Source: JANLTP01 sp031363055
GTDB lineage: Bacteria > Pseudomonadota > Gammaproteobacteria > Burkholderiales > Burkholderiaceae_E
DNA: 64,000 nucleotides
NCBI GenBank assembly: GCA_031363055.1
Contig: JANLTP010000075.1
Span: forward strand, 5,962 to 69,961
Direction of reading: 5' to 3'
How positions within the stretch are numbered: position 1 is the first letter of the stretch; the number at the start of each line of letters is the position of its first letter. Under the pieces are notes generated by a model, which saw only the letters and a program-made list of their open reading frames with translations, made no database searches and was not told where the DNA came from. Below, piece after piece: positions 25,520-34,533 of the stretch. Position numbers and translations under genes: made by a program.

Positions 25520-26718
25520 GCGGCTTCGGTCAGTTCAATTTTTTGGTTGTTCGACCTTGCAACGGTGGGGCTCTGGGGTTCAATAATGGGGTGACGGGCG
25601 CTTGAATGGTCGAGGCTCGGCAGGTCAGCGCGGTTGCGGCGTGAGCGATCATCGCGCGCCACCAGAAGCCGTACCCAGGCTCGAACACTGCGCCCGACCA
25701 GCGTATCGCAGACGCGACGCATCAACACAAAGCGCTGTGTGCCCGGAATGCGTCGAACCAGGGGCTTGACCACGCCTTCGTGCAGCCGCCAGTTCAGCCA
25801 GCCACGACTGGCCATTCGCTCGTCGTGCTTGAGCCCCCATTTGGCCTCGTAGCGTTGAATACTGCGCTGCTGCCATTGTGGTGACCAATGCAACATGAAG
25901 TAAGTCCAGTCGCCTTTGAGCATCGGGCGTTGCCGGGACGGAAACAGATAAGTAACGGTCGCGGCCGGTTCGAACACAATCTTGGCTTGCGCCTTGACTA
26001 CTGCGAGACACAGATCATTGTGCTCGCGCGTCGAAAGCAAGGCTTCGTCCAGCGGTCCGATGCGATCAAACAGTGAGCGGCGCGCCAGGACGCAGTGAAA
26101 CTCTATGCATTCGCTGAGTTCGCGCTTCAGTAGCGTTGCGACATCCGCGACCTTTTTGCCGGCCAGTGCAATCGCGTCAAGCGCGACGCGCTCGCCGGTG
26201 GCTTGCGCAAAAAAAGCCTTGCCGTCGCCGACCAGACGACCGCCGGCATGATGAATCGACGTATGCAAGGGCAGACCGTGGCAGATCAACGGCGCCACCA
26301 GATCGGCTTGCTCTTCCTCGGCGCATTTGATCAGGGCCTCCAGCCAACCGGGGGCGCAGATGACATCATTATCGAGAAACGCCACATAGCGAGTCTTGGA
26401 GAGGCGCAGCGCCATATTGCGCGCTTCATTGGGGTTCACGATGCGGCCTGGACGCAGAACGCTAAAGCTGCGTAGCTCGGCCTGCTCGTCCAGCCAATCG
26501 GACAGCTCGACAGGGCCGCCGGCATCAACATAAATCATCTCGAAGTTGACGCGGGTATTGCCGAAGATCGACAGCAATGACTCTCGGGCGACGCTGAAGC
26601 GCTCTCGTGGGCTGATGACCAAAGTCACCAGCGCGGGTTCGGCACGCGCCAGGGCGGGAATTGCGCCGGCGTCGTCGAGTGGGTTGTGATCGGGGCTGAT
26701 GGCGCAAGCTTGATTCAT
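25516..26718 (-). CDS. Family 2 glycosyltransferase
   Basis: A GT-A glycosyltransferase of about 400 residues. The nucleotide-binding start is LVTLVISPRERFSVARESLLSIFGN near residue 30, the acid motif is VAFLDNDVICAPGW near 110, and the later ARRSLFDRIGPLDEALLSTREHNDLC matches the typical acceptor-side region. A C-terminal helical tail of about 90 residues is basic. ATG at 26718 is preferred; an upstream TTG at 26814 is possible but no ribosome site supports either well. The gene overlaps the flippase start by 4 bases. Substrate unknown. Confidence 0.85.
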   Translation of the reverse strand: MNQACAISPDHNPLDDAGAIPALARAEPALVTLVISPRERFSVARESLLSIFGNTRVNFEMIYVDAGGPVELSDWLDEQAELRSFSVLRPGRIVNPNEARNMALRLSKTRYVAFLDNDVICAPGWLEALIKCAEEEQADLVAPLICHGLPLHTSIHHAGGRLVGDGKAFFAQATGERVALDAIALAGKKVADVATLLKRELSECIEFHCVLARRSLFDRIGPLDEALLSTREHNDLCLAVVKAQAKIVFEPAATVTYLFPSRQRPMLKGDWTYFMLHWSPQWQQRSIQRYEAKWGLKHDERMASRGWLNWRLHEGVVKPLVRRIPGTQRFVLMRRVCDTLVGRSVRAWVRLLVARDDRSRRNRADLPSLDHSSARHPIIEPQSPTVARSNNQKIELTEAA

Positions 26719-26917
26719 GGTTCGACTCGTTTGGTTTGCGTTGCGGCTTTCCCGCTTGTTTCGGATGAGGAGGTGACTGACAGCATTCTTTGCACTTGTG
26801 GCCCAGTCCGCCAACGGAAAAAGGCCGCTTGCGAGACTTCCATCACAAAAGCGCGGGATTGCTGTCGTAGTTGGCTAGAATTCAATATCCCGGTATTCGT
26901 CGCAGGAGACAAAGAAG

Positions 26918-27949
26918 ATGCAACTCGGAAAAATCGCTGCCGCCGCCGTACTCGCGGTCGCTGCCTCAGGTTCGGCTTGGGCCCAAACCGTCACTTTAAA
27001 GTTCCACACCTTCATGGCGCCACAGTCAAACGTCTGGAAGGACATGCACAACGGCTGGATGGACAAGGTCGAGAAGGACTCCGGTGGGCGAATCAAGTTC
27101 GAGCGCTATCCGGCCATGCAGTTGGGTGGCACGCCGGGGCAGCTTTATGACCAGGTCAAGGACGGCGTGGTTGATGTCACCTGGACCTTGCCCGGCAATT
27201 CGCCGGGCCGTTTTCCGCGGGTCGAGGTGTTCGAGCTGCCGTTTGTCATGAGCAATGCCGAGGCTACCTCAAAAGCCTATTGGGAATACCTGCAGACGGT
27301 CGCCAAGGATGAATTCAAGGACGTGCAATTGATCGCCGTCAACGTTCACGGCCCGGGACTCTTTCATTCGCGTGACAAGCAGATCAAATCGATCACCGAT
27401 TTGAAAGGCATGAAGGTGCGCGGCCCGACCCGTCAGGTCACCAAGTTGCTGGCCTCGCTCGGTGCTACCCCGGTCGGCATGCCGTTGCCGCAGATTCCGG
27501 ATGCCATCAGCAAGGGCGTCATCGATGCCGCCGTAGTGCCCTGGGAAGTAGTGCCATCGGTCAAGCTCGAGGAATTATCGAAGTTCCATTCGGAATTCGA
27601 CTCGAAGCTGCCGGCGCTATATACCACGACGTTTGTGATGGCCATGAACAAGGCCAAGTATGACTCGCTGCCCGCCGACCTGAAGAAGGTCATCGACGCC
27701 AATTCCGGTCTTGAGACGTCCGGCTGGCTCGGCAAGACGCAACAGGGTAACGATCCGAAGGGCCGGGCTACGGCGGAAGCACGCAAGACGCCGATCCTGA
27801 GCTTCACGAACGCCGACTATGAGGCGTTTCGAAAGGCCGCCGATCAGGTCGACGACGAATGGGTCAAGGAAATAACCGGCAAAGGCTTTAACGGCAAACA
27901 GCTCTACGACACCGCGCGCTCACTGATCGATAAGTACACCGTCAAGTAG
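26918..27949 (+). CDS. dctP: TRAP transporter solute-binding protein DctP
   Basis: Periplasmic substrate-binding protein of 343 residues. A clear Sec signal peptide (MQLGKIAAAAVLAVAASG) ends at AWA before Gln-23. The mature part shows the DctP order, with VTLKFHTFMAPQSNVW, then VRGPTRQVTKLLASLGATPVGMPLP near residues 165-190, including the conserved Arg that binds a carboxylate. AGGAG lies about nine bases before the ATG at 26918. No membrane TRAP genes are adjacent. It is an orphan that may serve the dctQM at 6980-8799 or the long pair at the window start. Confidence 0.93.
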   Translation: MQLGKIAAAAVLAVAASGSAWAQTVTLKFHTFMAPQSNVWKDMHNGWMDKVEKDSGGRIKFERYPAMQLGGTPGQLYDQVKDGVVDVTWTLPGNSPGRFPRVEVFELPFVMSNAEATSKAYWEYLQTVAKDEFKDVQLIAVNVHGPGLFHSRDKQIKSITDLKGMKVRGPTRQVTKLLASLGATPVGMPLPQIPDAISKGVIDAAVVPWEVVPSVKLEELSKFHSEFDSKLPALYTTTFVMAMNKAKYDSLPADLKKVIDANSGLETSGWLGKTQQGNDPKGRATAEARKTPILSFTNADYEAFRKAADQVDDEWVKEITGKGFNGKQLYDTARSLIDKYTVK

Positions 27950-27962
27950 GTTGCGGGACCAA

Positions 27963-28013
27963 TGAGCGCTCACGGCTACAGTTGAGCGCTCACTGTAGCG
28001 GATGAGCGCTGAC
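27963..28013. repeat. Three GAGCGCT repeats with a near-perfect palindrome between convergent genes
   Basis: TGAGCGCTCAC occurs at 27963-27973 and 27983-27993, and TGAGCGCTGAC at 28003-28013: three copies with a 20-base period. The segment 27975-27999 is a near-perfect inverted repeat (arms GCTACAG and CTGTAGC around palindromic TGAGCGCTCA). The array spans the stop codon (27990-27992) of the minus-strand monooxygenase and lies after dctP, so it may also serve as a two-way terminator, though it lacks a T-run. Confidence 0.75.
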
Positions 28014-29309
28014 GGTATAGGACGCGCGCTGATTCAAAATCTCCTTGTCGAAGCCGGCGATCAGTTTGTATTCCTGGGCGCAGGAGGCCAGCTCTTCGGC
28101 GCTGATGACGTCGTGGATATGGGCGTAGCCCTGCGGCGCGCGTTCCTCGGCCATTTGCATGACCTTCTCCGGGCCATTGCGCCGATTCGCCAGCACCAGA
28201 TTGCTGGTCGGCGGTCGCCGCTCTTCGTCGTAGCGTTTCAGCGCCGTTTGTGGGTCAGCCTCGGTGGCCAGTCGCCACGACAAGGCGCGCGCATCCAGAA
28301 TGGCCTGCGAGGCGCCGTTGCTGCCGATCGGATACATCGGATGCGCCGCATCGCCCATCAACGTCACCCGGCCCTCGGTCCAACTCGATAAGGGATCGCG
28401 ATCAACCAACGGGAATTCGAGTGATTCGGCGGCCTCCCTGATCAGCGCTGCGCAATTGAGCCAGCCGAAATTCCAGGACTCGAAGGACGGCAGAAAATCG
28501 GCCAGAACGCCGGCTTTGTTCCAGTCTTCGCGCTTGAGCGCGGGCCGGTCGCGGTACTTGAGTTCGGCGACCCAGTTGATCGCTTGCAGGCCATCGTCAC
28601 CGACCGCCGAGATCGGATAACAGACGAACTTCTGCCATTCATAACCGGCCATGATCATCGACGCACTCGACAGGTACGGCTTGGCCCGCGTCACCCCGCG
28701 CCAGAGAATGGCACCGTTCCAGATCGGCGGGCCTTCGTCGGGATGAAAGTGTCGGCGTACGGTTGAGTGGATACCGTCAGCGCCAATCAACACATCGGCC
28801 TGCCATTGACCGCGATCGGCGTTTTCATTTGCCGCAAGCTGGGCACGTGCGCCACTGGAAGCGGCTGTTGAGCGCGATACAAAACGCGCATTGACCTGCG
28901 TGTCGGTCTGAGTGAACGAGTGCAGCGCATGGTCGCTGTGCAGTCGCTGCGGCCCGAGGCGCTGCTGTGCAATCTTCCAAAGCAGCATTTGCAGGTGACC
29001 GCGATGAATCGAGTATTGCGGCCAGTGATAACCGGCGTCGAGGCCGCGATCTTCCTGCCAGATTCGTTGCCCGAATTTGTTGGTGTAGATGAGCTCTCGG
29101 GTACGAACGCCGATGGCCGCCAACTCCTCGCCCAAGTCCAACTCGGTCAGCTCGCGCACCGCATGCGGCAGCAGGTTGATGCCGACACCCAACGGTTTCA
29201 TTTCGGCGGTGGCCTCGAAGACATGGACATCCAGGCCAGCCTCGTGCAAGGACAGCGCAGCCGTCAGTCCGCCAATGCCGCCGCCGACGATCAGAACTCT
29301 AAGTGCCAT
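27990..29309 (-). CDS. FAD-dependent aromatic monooxygenase (PhzS/salicylate-hydroxylase-like)
   Basis: Flavoprotein monooxygenase of 439 residues. The FAD-binding loop VGGGIGGLTAALSLHEAGLDVHVFE is at the N-terminus, the DG motif is VLIGADGIHSTVRRH near 190, and the second FAD motif is VTLMGDAAHPMYPIGSNG near 310. The YSIHRGHLQMLL and ILWRGVTRAKPYL segments resemble the PhzS group of flavin-dependent oxidoreductases. It would hydroxylate an aromatic acid with NAD(P)H and O2. The last codons belong to a short repeat array. It is convergent with dctP, which might import its substrate. Confidence 0.86.
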   Translation of the reverse strand: MALRVLIVGGGIGGLTAALSLHEAGLDVHVFEATAEMKPLGVGINLLPHAVRELTELDLGEELAAIGVRTRELIYTNKFGQRIWQEDRGLDAGYHWPQYSIHRGHLQMLLWKIAQQRLGPQRLHSDHALHSFTQTDTQVNARFVSRSTAASSGARAQLAANENADRGQWQADVLIGADGIHSTVRRHFHPDEGPPIWNGAILWRGVTRAKPYLSSASMIMAGYEWQKFVCYPISAVGDDGLQAINWVAELKYRDRPALKREDWNKAGVLADFLPSFESWNFGWLNCAALIREAAESLEFPLVDRDPLSSWTEGRVTLMGDAAHPMYPIGSNGASQAILDARALSWRLATEADPQTALKRYDEERRPPTSNLVLANRRNGPEKVMQMAEERAPQGYAHIHDVISAEELASCAQEYKLIAGFDKEILNQRASYTVSAHPLQ

Positions 29310-29453
29310 TTTGCTTCCAACGGTGCGCGCATTAGCGCTGAGACAACCAGCGAGCGCTGAATCTTGAGTGCAATGCCCCCTATGTTAGGGGCTTAATCGC
29401 GATTCAGAAAACGCGTTGCAGCGATCCGGGCCAACCCACTGTCCAGACTATTG

Positions 29454-30872
29454 CTATTGCGTTTTGACAGGCGCCATGACTTTATAAGCTTGGACCGGCG
29501 CGTTCGGCCTCGGCGCGACCGGTGCCAGTGCTAACCCGCTGGCGCTTGAGATCGGGCTGATGTAGCGCTCGTTGAGCATGGTCACCGTCCACGGTCCGAT
29601 CGGTGTGATCTTGCCCAGCGCAACGGTTTGTTTGCCGGACTTCAGCCGCGCGATCAACGCCTGGTTGTTGGCCTGGCGCTGCTCAACGTCTTTTACTGCG
29701 CGCTCGAGCTCGATAAACCGTTCGGGCGACGCAGGATGCGTGCGCATGTGGCTGGTTTGAATGCTGGCCGGATAGTTGGCCGCCATGCGACGCCAGAAGT
29801 TGGCGGCATCGGTCACCGGCAAGCCAGCGGCAGCCACCAGGTAAGCGCCGACCACGTCCGAGTCAAGCTCCCTGATTTGCTGGCTCTGCTTCGAGGGCTC
29901 GACGGGTATCGCTACCGGTGCGGTGGAATTGCCGGACGGCATGCCAAGCACGGTAGAACCGCGCGCGGCGCCTGAATTCGTTGGCGCGACTTCATCCTTG
30001 TCTTTTAAGGTGTGTCCCAACGCGATATGAGCCACCTCGTGTGCGATCACAATCGCCAGTTCGCGATCGTTCGCAAAACGCATCATGCCGCGTGTGACCA
30101 ATACTGCGCGGCCGGCTGCAAACGCCGAGACCGTATCGGCCGCCATCGGCAGCACGATACTGGCACAGACACGTTCCACCGGCACGTTCAAGCTCAGGGC
30201 GACGCCCTTGCGCTCGAGCTGTAACGACACCGGCACGCCTTTGATCGCGGCTGCATGGATTCGTTCGAAATACATCTTCAACGCGTCTTTGGAGACCGGT
30301 AAAACCGTGCCGTCGATGCCGGTCAAAATATCGCCGGCCTGCATGCCAGCCTTGTGCGCCGGCGTTTCGTCGACGATCTCGGTAAAGGTCAGCCGCTCGT
30401 CCATGCCGAGCAACCGGCGCAGGATCGGACGCACCGATTCGCGCATGCCGATCAAGGTGCCTGGCGACGGTCCGATCGAGCCACTGAAGCGGGTCGGACA
30501 GAGCGGTTTGGCGGCCAGCGCAATCGGCCAGAAAATCGCTTGCAGCCGCGAAAACTCCATGGCCTCCTGTTGCACGGCGAGCTCGGATTGCTTCGCGGCT
30601 TCGGCGGCCACGGCCGGGTCAATCGGTCGTGGGGCCGCGACCGTGCCGTTTTGGCCGCCTGGTGTGGCGCAGCCGGCCAGGGTCAGCGTCAATACCGTCA
30701 GAATCGATAGCGTCAACCGGGTAAGTAACGGGGCAAGTAACCGGGTAAGTCGAGTGCGCAACTTCGCGGCAGGGATGCTCGATAGGGCATCAGTTGAAGT
30801 CAGTGTGGTCAACGTCTGAATGCCGATGGCTGTAACGATCATGGTCGAATACTTATGAAACGGGGTCAACAT
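29454..30872 (-). CDS. M48-family metallopeptidase lipoprotein with PDZ domain
   Basis: Predicted outer- or inner-membrane lipoprotein: a hydrophobic N-terminal region rich in Leu/Thr ends at lipobox LAGC. A PDZ domain follows near residues 145-235 (FTEIVDETPAHKAGMQAGDILTGIDG), then the metalloprotease zinc site HEVAHIALGH near 275 and the third ligand in ELDSDVVGAYL near 340. This order of lipobox, PDZ and M48 is like BepA-class proteases acting on envelope proteins, but the TPR repeats of BepA are absent. The start is uncertain; ATG at 30872 has a GGGG-type site upstream, and 30842 and 30914 are alternatives. The stop codon TAG is repeated 6 bases downstream (CAATAG twice). Confidence 0.83.
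   Translation of the reverse strand: MLTPFHKYSTMIVTAIGIQTLTTLTSTDALSSIPAAKLRTRLTRLLAPLLTRLTLSILTVLTLTLAGCATPGGQNGTVAAPRPIDPAVAAEAAKQSELAVQQEAMEFSRLQAIFWPIALAAKPLCPTRFSGSIGPSPGTLIGMRESVRPILRRLLGMDERLTFTEIVDETPAHKAGMQAGDILTGIDGTVLPVSKDALKMYFERIHAAAIKGVPVSLQLERKGVALSLNVPVERVCASIVLPMAADTVSAFAAGRAVLVTRGMMRFANDRELAIVIAHEVAHIALGHTLKDKDEVAPTNSGAARGSTVLGMPSGNSTAPVAIPVEPSKQSQQIRELDSDVVGAYLVAAAGLPVTDAANFWRRMAANYPASIQTSHMRTHPASPERFIELERAVKDVEQRQANNQALIARLKSGKQTVALGKITPIGPWTVTMLNERYISPISSASGLALAPVAPRPNAPVQAYKVMAPVKTQ
30717..30752 (-). repeat. Three 12-bp tandem units in the signal peptide of the M48 lipoprotein
   Basis: Units at 30717-30728, 30729-30740 and 30741-30752 have the core GGGTAAGTAA and encode LTRL, LAPL and LTRL in the leader peptide. 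The 12-base period preserves frame and adds four residues per unit. Confidence 0.65.
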
Positions 30873-30972
30873 TCGCCCCTGATGGACCATAGTCGCAGAC
30901 GAGAAGGTGCGCACCGTGCCGCCGAGCGACCGGTGTAATGTTCAAGCTGACTGGAGGTCGATGCTCTGTGGG

Positions 30973-31353
30973 TCAACCGCGCCGCAAGTGCGTCACTGCC
31001 TCGGCAACACTTGAGCCGACCTTCAAACCGGCTGCCAACGCCAGGGCATTGAGTTCGGTAATGACGCCATGGGCGAGGCCGTCGTTGGCGTCGCCAATTC
31101 GTGCGCTCAGGTGCGAATAGGTTGCACTGATCACACCGCGCGCTTGCAGCAGCGGTAAACCGGCCAGGCCGGCATCTTCCTTGCCACGTCCGGCATCGTT
31201 GAAGAGCGCAGCATAAGGCACCTGAGTTAACCGCAAGATGTAGTCGGCGGCTGCTGTGCCTCCATGCGAACCCGACACAATGACGGTGTCGACGTGCTGA
31301 TCGCGCACATGACCAATCGAGTCGAGCAACACCAGCGCTCGCGTATTGATCAT
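30973..31353 (-). CDS. Unknown protein co-transcribed with malate/lactate dehydrogenase family gene
   Basis: I do not recognise this 126-residue protein. It starts with hydrophobic INTRALVLLDSIGHVRD and contains the Gly-rich turns SGSHGGTAAADY near residue 27 and NDAGRGKEDAGLAGLPLL near 52, followed by small-residue-rich helices. This could be a small-molecule or nucleotide-binding Rossmann-like half-domain, but that is inference. It has no signal peptide. Its ATG overlaps the stop of the upstream Ldh-family gene (ATGA), so the two are surely one operon and perhaps act together. Confidence 0.6.
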   Translation of the reverse strand: MINTRALVLLDSIGHVRDQHVDTVIVSGSHGGTAAADYILRLTQVPYAALFNDAGRGKEDAGLAGLPLLQARGVISATYSHLSARIGDANDGLAHGVITELNALALAAGLKVGSSVAEAVTHLRRG

Positions 31354-32465
31354 CCAGCTTGCAAGGCTGACAGCGCGCCGGGTGACTGGCCCTTGCGCTC
31401 CTGAATTGATTGCGCCGCCTGATCGAGTTGATTCAAGGTACTGCTATCGATCGGGATCAATTTGGCGCGCTGTTTGCGGGCCGCCCGCTCCGGGTCGCCG
31501 GGCATCAAAATCGCATCAAAACCTGGGCGCAGCGGCGCTGACTTGACCCACTTTACGAAGCTTGCGACTTCCTTGTCGAAGTAGCCGCTGGTACCGAGCC
31601 GCTCGGGGTCGAACACCAGCGCCAGCATGTTGTTCCAGATGCCGTAGGTCATATTGAGGTGCTCGGGTTGCGCGGTTTCGCCACCGGTCAGCGCAGCGCC
31701 CAGCAGTTCGCAGACCATCGCCAACGCATAGCCCTTGTGACCTGCTGCTGCGACCAGGGCGCCGGTACCCTGCGATGAGCGACCAACGGCGCGTTCGAAC
31801 ATGACCGCCGGATCGTTGGTGGCGATGCCGTTGACGTCGATCAGGCAGCCCTCCGGCACCGGTACTTTCTTGTTGTAGGCGACTCGCACCTTGCCATGGG
31901 CAATCGCACTGGTTGCAAAGTCAAGCACGAGGTGTTCGCCTTGGCCGTTGGCCTTTGGAATGCCAACGGTGAACGGATTGGTCAGGAAGCGGCCCTCGGC
32001 GCCACCGTGCGGCGCGACCATGGCCGGCCGCGATACTGCGTTCGTGAAGTGAATCGAAATCAGCCCTTCGGAAACGGCTTGTTCGGCCCAATGGCCGACG
32101 CGGCCCAGGTGGTGGGCATTTTTAAGGCCCATGACGCACACGCCGTTGGCCTTGGCGCGTGCAATCGCGATATCCATGGCCTGAAACGTGACCGACTGGC
32201 CCATGCCGCGTTTGCCATCGACGGTGACCAGACTGCCCGAGTCGGTGACCAATTCGACCTTCTGATTGAGCTTGAGTTCATCGTTCAGGAACGATTGCAC
32301 GTAACGCGGCAACATGCCGACGCCATGCGAGTCGTGGCCCGCTAGATTGGCGCCGACCAGGTGATCGGCCGTCAACGAGGCTTCGCGCGCCCCCGAGCCG
32401 GCAGCGAGCCAAAGCTCAACGACCCATCGATGCAATCCGGCAGTCGGGATAAGATGATCGGCCAT
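31350..32465 (-). CDS. Malate/L-lactate dehydrogenase family oxidoreductase (Ldh_2)
   Basis: NAD(P)-dependent 2-hydroxyacid or related dehydrogenase of about 371 residues. The family signature LVGANLAGHDSHGVGMLPRYVQ is near residue 30, with MGLKNAHHLGRVGHWAEQA and VAAAGHKGYALAMVCELLGAAL later. Members oxidise malate, L-lactate, ureidoglycolate, sulfolactate or similar acids, so the substrate is open. ATG at 32465 is preferred because GAGAG lies five bases upstream and family proteins begin there; the open frame runs further upstream without homology. It is divergent from the MFS transporter with a short (51-base) shared promoter region, suggesting joint control. Confidence 0.88.
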   Translation of the reverse strand: MADHLIPTAGLHRWVVELWLAAGSGAREASLTADHLVGANLAGHDSHGVGMLPRYVQSFLNDELKLNQKVELVTDSGSLVTVDGKRGMGQSVTFQAMDIAIARAKANGVCVMGLKNAHHLGRVGHWAEQAVSEGLISIHFTNAVSRPAMVAPHGGAEGRFLTNPFTVGIPKANGQGEHLVLDFATSAIAHGKVRVAYNKKVPVPEGCLIDVNGIATNDPAVMFERAVGRSSQGTGALVAAAGHKGYALAMVCELLGAALTGGETAQPEHLNMTYGIWNNMLALVFDPERLGTSGYFDKEVASFVKWVKSAPLRPGFDAILMPGDPERAARKQRAKLIPIDSSTLNQLDQAAQSIQERKGQSPGALSALQAG

Positions 32466-32516
32466 GGCACTCTCGCACAGTTGAATTGACGGCATTATGC
32501 CCACTCGAAGCAGCTC

Positions 32517-33884
32517 GTGATCGCCGCGCGCCTGCGATCTGTTTTGAAGGCCGCCCAGCCCGGCCAGTTTTTCGGCTGGTGGGTGGTGGCCGGTTGTTTT
32601 GTCATGGCCTCGGCCTGCTGGGGTCTGGCCTTCTACGGCAATGGTCTTTACATGGCGCATTTGGTCAAGGACAAGGGCTGGCCGATCTTTCAGGTGTCGT
32701 CAGCCTTCAGCGTTTTTTTCTGGATCGGCGCCATCTTCATCGTGGCAACCGGCCGATGGGTTGACCGAATCGGGCCGCAGGTATCGGCCGCGTTCGGTAC
32801 GATTTCGATGACCCTGGCGGTCCTGCTGATTGCGCAGGTCAGCGCGCTCTGGCAACTCTACGGGGCGCTGGTGTTCCTGGCGCTTGGTTGGGCCTGGATG
32901 AGCGGTGCCGCCATCAACGCGACCGTGGCGCGCTGGTTCGATCGTCGCCGCGGCGCGGCCCTGAGCATTGCCCTGACCGGTGCGAGCATGGGCGGCATTT
33001 TTGTTGTGCCTTTGATGGTCGTGGCCATCGAGCGTCTCGGATTCGAGCGCGGTGTTTCAGCCGTTGCCTTGGTATTGGGGCTGCTGGTCCTCGCAGTGGT
33101 CCGGCTGACGTTCGTTCGCGAGCCGTCTCAATTGGATCAGAGTCTGGACGCGGCGACTCCGATTGGCCAGCCGCGATCGCTTGTGCTGCCGCTTGGCCAG
33201 GCTGGTGACCAGTCGCTTGACCTGGCGCATGATCAGACATCAGGCCCATCCAAAGCGGATACAGCCGCGCTGACACTTGAACGAGGTATGTCGATCGAGC
33301 CGTGGCCGATCGGGCGCCTGATACGCATGCGTGCCTTCGTCAGCAACGTCATTCCCTTTGCGGTGGGTCTGTTGGCGCAGGCCGGTTTTCTGACCCATCA
33401 GATCACGATGTTGGAGGAGCAATATTCGCGGGCAACGGCGGCGCTGGCCGTGGTGATCACGACCTTCAGTGCCATTGCCGGACGGTTGTGGGCCGGCTAC
33501 TACGTTGATCGCGTCTCGCGCCGTCTGATCGCTGCCCTTAACTTTGCCATACAGGTCTTCGGCCTGCTGTTATTCGCATTCGGTCGCGAGCCGCTGTCAC
33601 TGTATCTGGGCTGCGTGTTGTTCGGCATTGGCGTCGGCAACATGATTGCATTCTCCGGACTCTTGATACAGCGCGAGTTTCCGCGCGAACAATTCGCTCA
33701 CGTCACCCGCTGGGCAACCGCGATTACGCAGGCGACTTATGCCGTCGGACCAGCCTTGCTGGGTTTGCTCCGACAAAGCACCGGCAGCTATTTCTGGTGT
33801 TTGATTCTGTGTGCGACGATTGGTGTCATCAGCAGTCTGGTGGTCTGGTTCGGTCGGCCAACAGAGCCTTTGGCGAGCGCTTGA
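32517..33884 (+). CDS. MFS transporter (OFA/monocarboxylate-type)
   Basis: Twelve-helix major facilitator of 455 residues. The first helix is FFGWWVVAGCFVMASACWGLAFYG. The motif A-like loop VDRIGPQVSAAFG follows helix 2, and a charged central loop of about 65 residues (about 200-265) separates the halves. The pattern resembles oxalate/formate or monocarboxylate carriers. It starts at GTG 32517. It is divergent from the Ldh-family dehydrogenase and is a candidate importer of that enzyme's hydroxyacid. The inter-half loop contains a Gln/Asp/Leu-rich segment. Confidence 0.86.
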   Translation: MIAARLRSVLKAAQPGQFFGWWVVAGCFVMASACWGLAFYGNGLYMAHLVKDKGWPIFQVSSAFSVFFWIGAIFIVATGRWVDRIGPQVSAAFGTISMTLAVLLIAQVSALWQLYGALVFLALGWAWMSGAAINATVARWFDRRRGAALSIALTGASMGGIFVVPLMVVAIERLGFERGVSAVALVLGLLVLAVVRLTFVREPSQLDQSLDAATPIGQPRSLVLPLGQAGDQSLDLAHDQTSGPSKADTAALTLERGMSIEPWPIGRLIRMRAFVSNVIPFAVGLLAQAGFLTHQITMLEEQYSRATAALAVVITTFSAIAGRLWAGYYVDRVSRRLIAALNFAIQVFGLLLFAFGREPLSLYLGCVLFGIGVGNMIAFSGLLIQREFPREQFAHVTRWATAITQATYAVGPALLGLLRQSTGSYFWCLILCATIGVISSLVVWFGRPTEPLASA

Positions 33885-33930
33885 GTCGTGCTGAATTGTC
33901 AGTGCGGCTTCATGCGTGGTCACTGTATGC

Positions 33931-34533
33931 TCAAGCTTGTCGCGCGCGAAGCGGCACTTGGGTTTCGAACTTGCTGCGGTGGATCGCAAAAAAGCTGCGC
34001 ACATTGCGGACATGGGCCTGCGCGGTAAACAGGCGATGCGCCAACGCGTGATAACCCGGCATATCGGCGACGACGACCATCAAGACGAAATCCGGTCCGG
34101 GCGACACCCGATAGCATTGGGTAATGGCCGCCTCGCTGGCTACCAGGCCTTCAAATCCAGCCAGCCGCTCCGCATTCTGAGCGTCCAATGTAATTTCGAC
34201 GATAGCGCTCAGATGCGCACCGAGCGCGCCGGGCGATACGATCGCGACCTGGCGCTCGATGACGCCGGATTCAATCAGGCGACGGACCCGGCGCAAGCAA
34301 GTGGCGGGGGAGGCATGCACCTGGTCGGCCAACTCGAGATTGTTCAGCGAGGCATCGCGCTGAAGTTGCGCGAGGATCCGATGATCGAGGTCGTCGAGCT
34401 GGGGCGGTGCCGCGCTGTCCGATGCTTTGATTGTTGGGATGATCGTCCTTCGTCGTGCGAACTTCGGTGGAGAGATGAAAAAAAGACTGAGGAAAAAGGC
34501 TAAGATTCTAAATTTAATGGAATATTCTTGCAA
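33931..34533 (-). CDS. Lrp/AsnC-family transcriptional regulator
   Basis: Regulator with the AsnC helix-turn-helix (LDDLDHRILAQLQRDASLNNLELADQVHASPATCLRRVRRL) followed by the ligand-binding RAM/AsnC domain (VEITLDAQNAERLAGFE, CYRVSPGPDFVLMVVVADM). The conserved part starts at about 34398 and gives a normal size of some 155 residues. No ATG, GTG or TTG lies in frame between there and TTG at 34533. The frame is open further to ATG codons at 34572 and 34587, so the true start is unclear and a hydrophobic N-terminal extension would be added. It is divergent from glmS, a common arrangement in Burkholderiales. Confidence 0.82.
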   Translation of the reverse strand: MQEYSIKFRILAFFLSLFFISPPKFARRRTIIPTIKASDSAAPPQLDDLDHRILAQLQRDASLNNLELADQVHASPATCLRRVRRLIESGVIERQVAIVSPGALGAHLSAIVEITLDAQNAERLAGFEGLVASEAAITQCYRVSPGPDFVLMVVVADMPGYHALAHRLFTAQAHVRNVRSFFAIHRSKFETQVPLRARQA

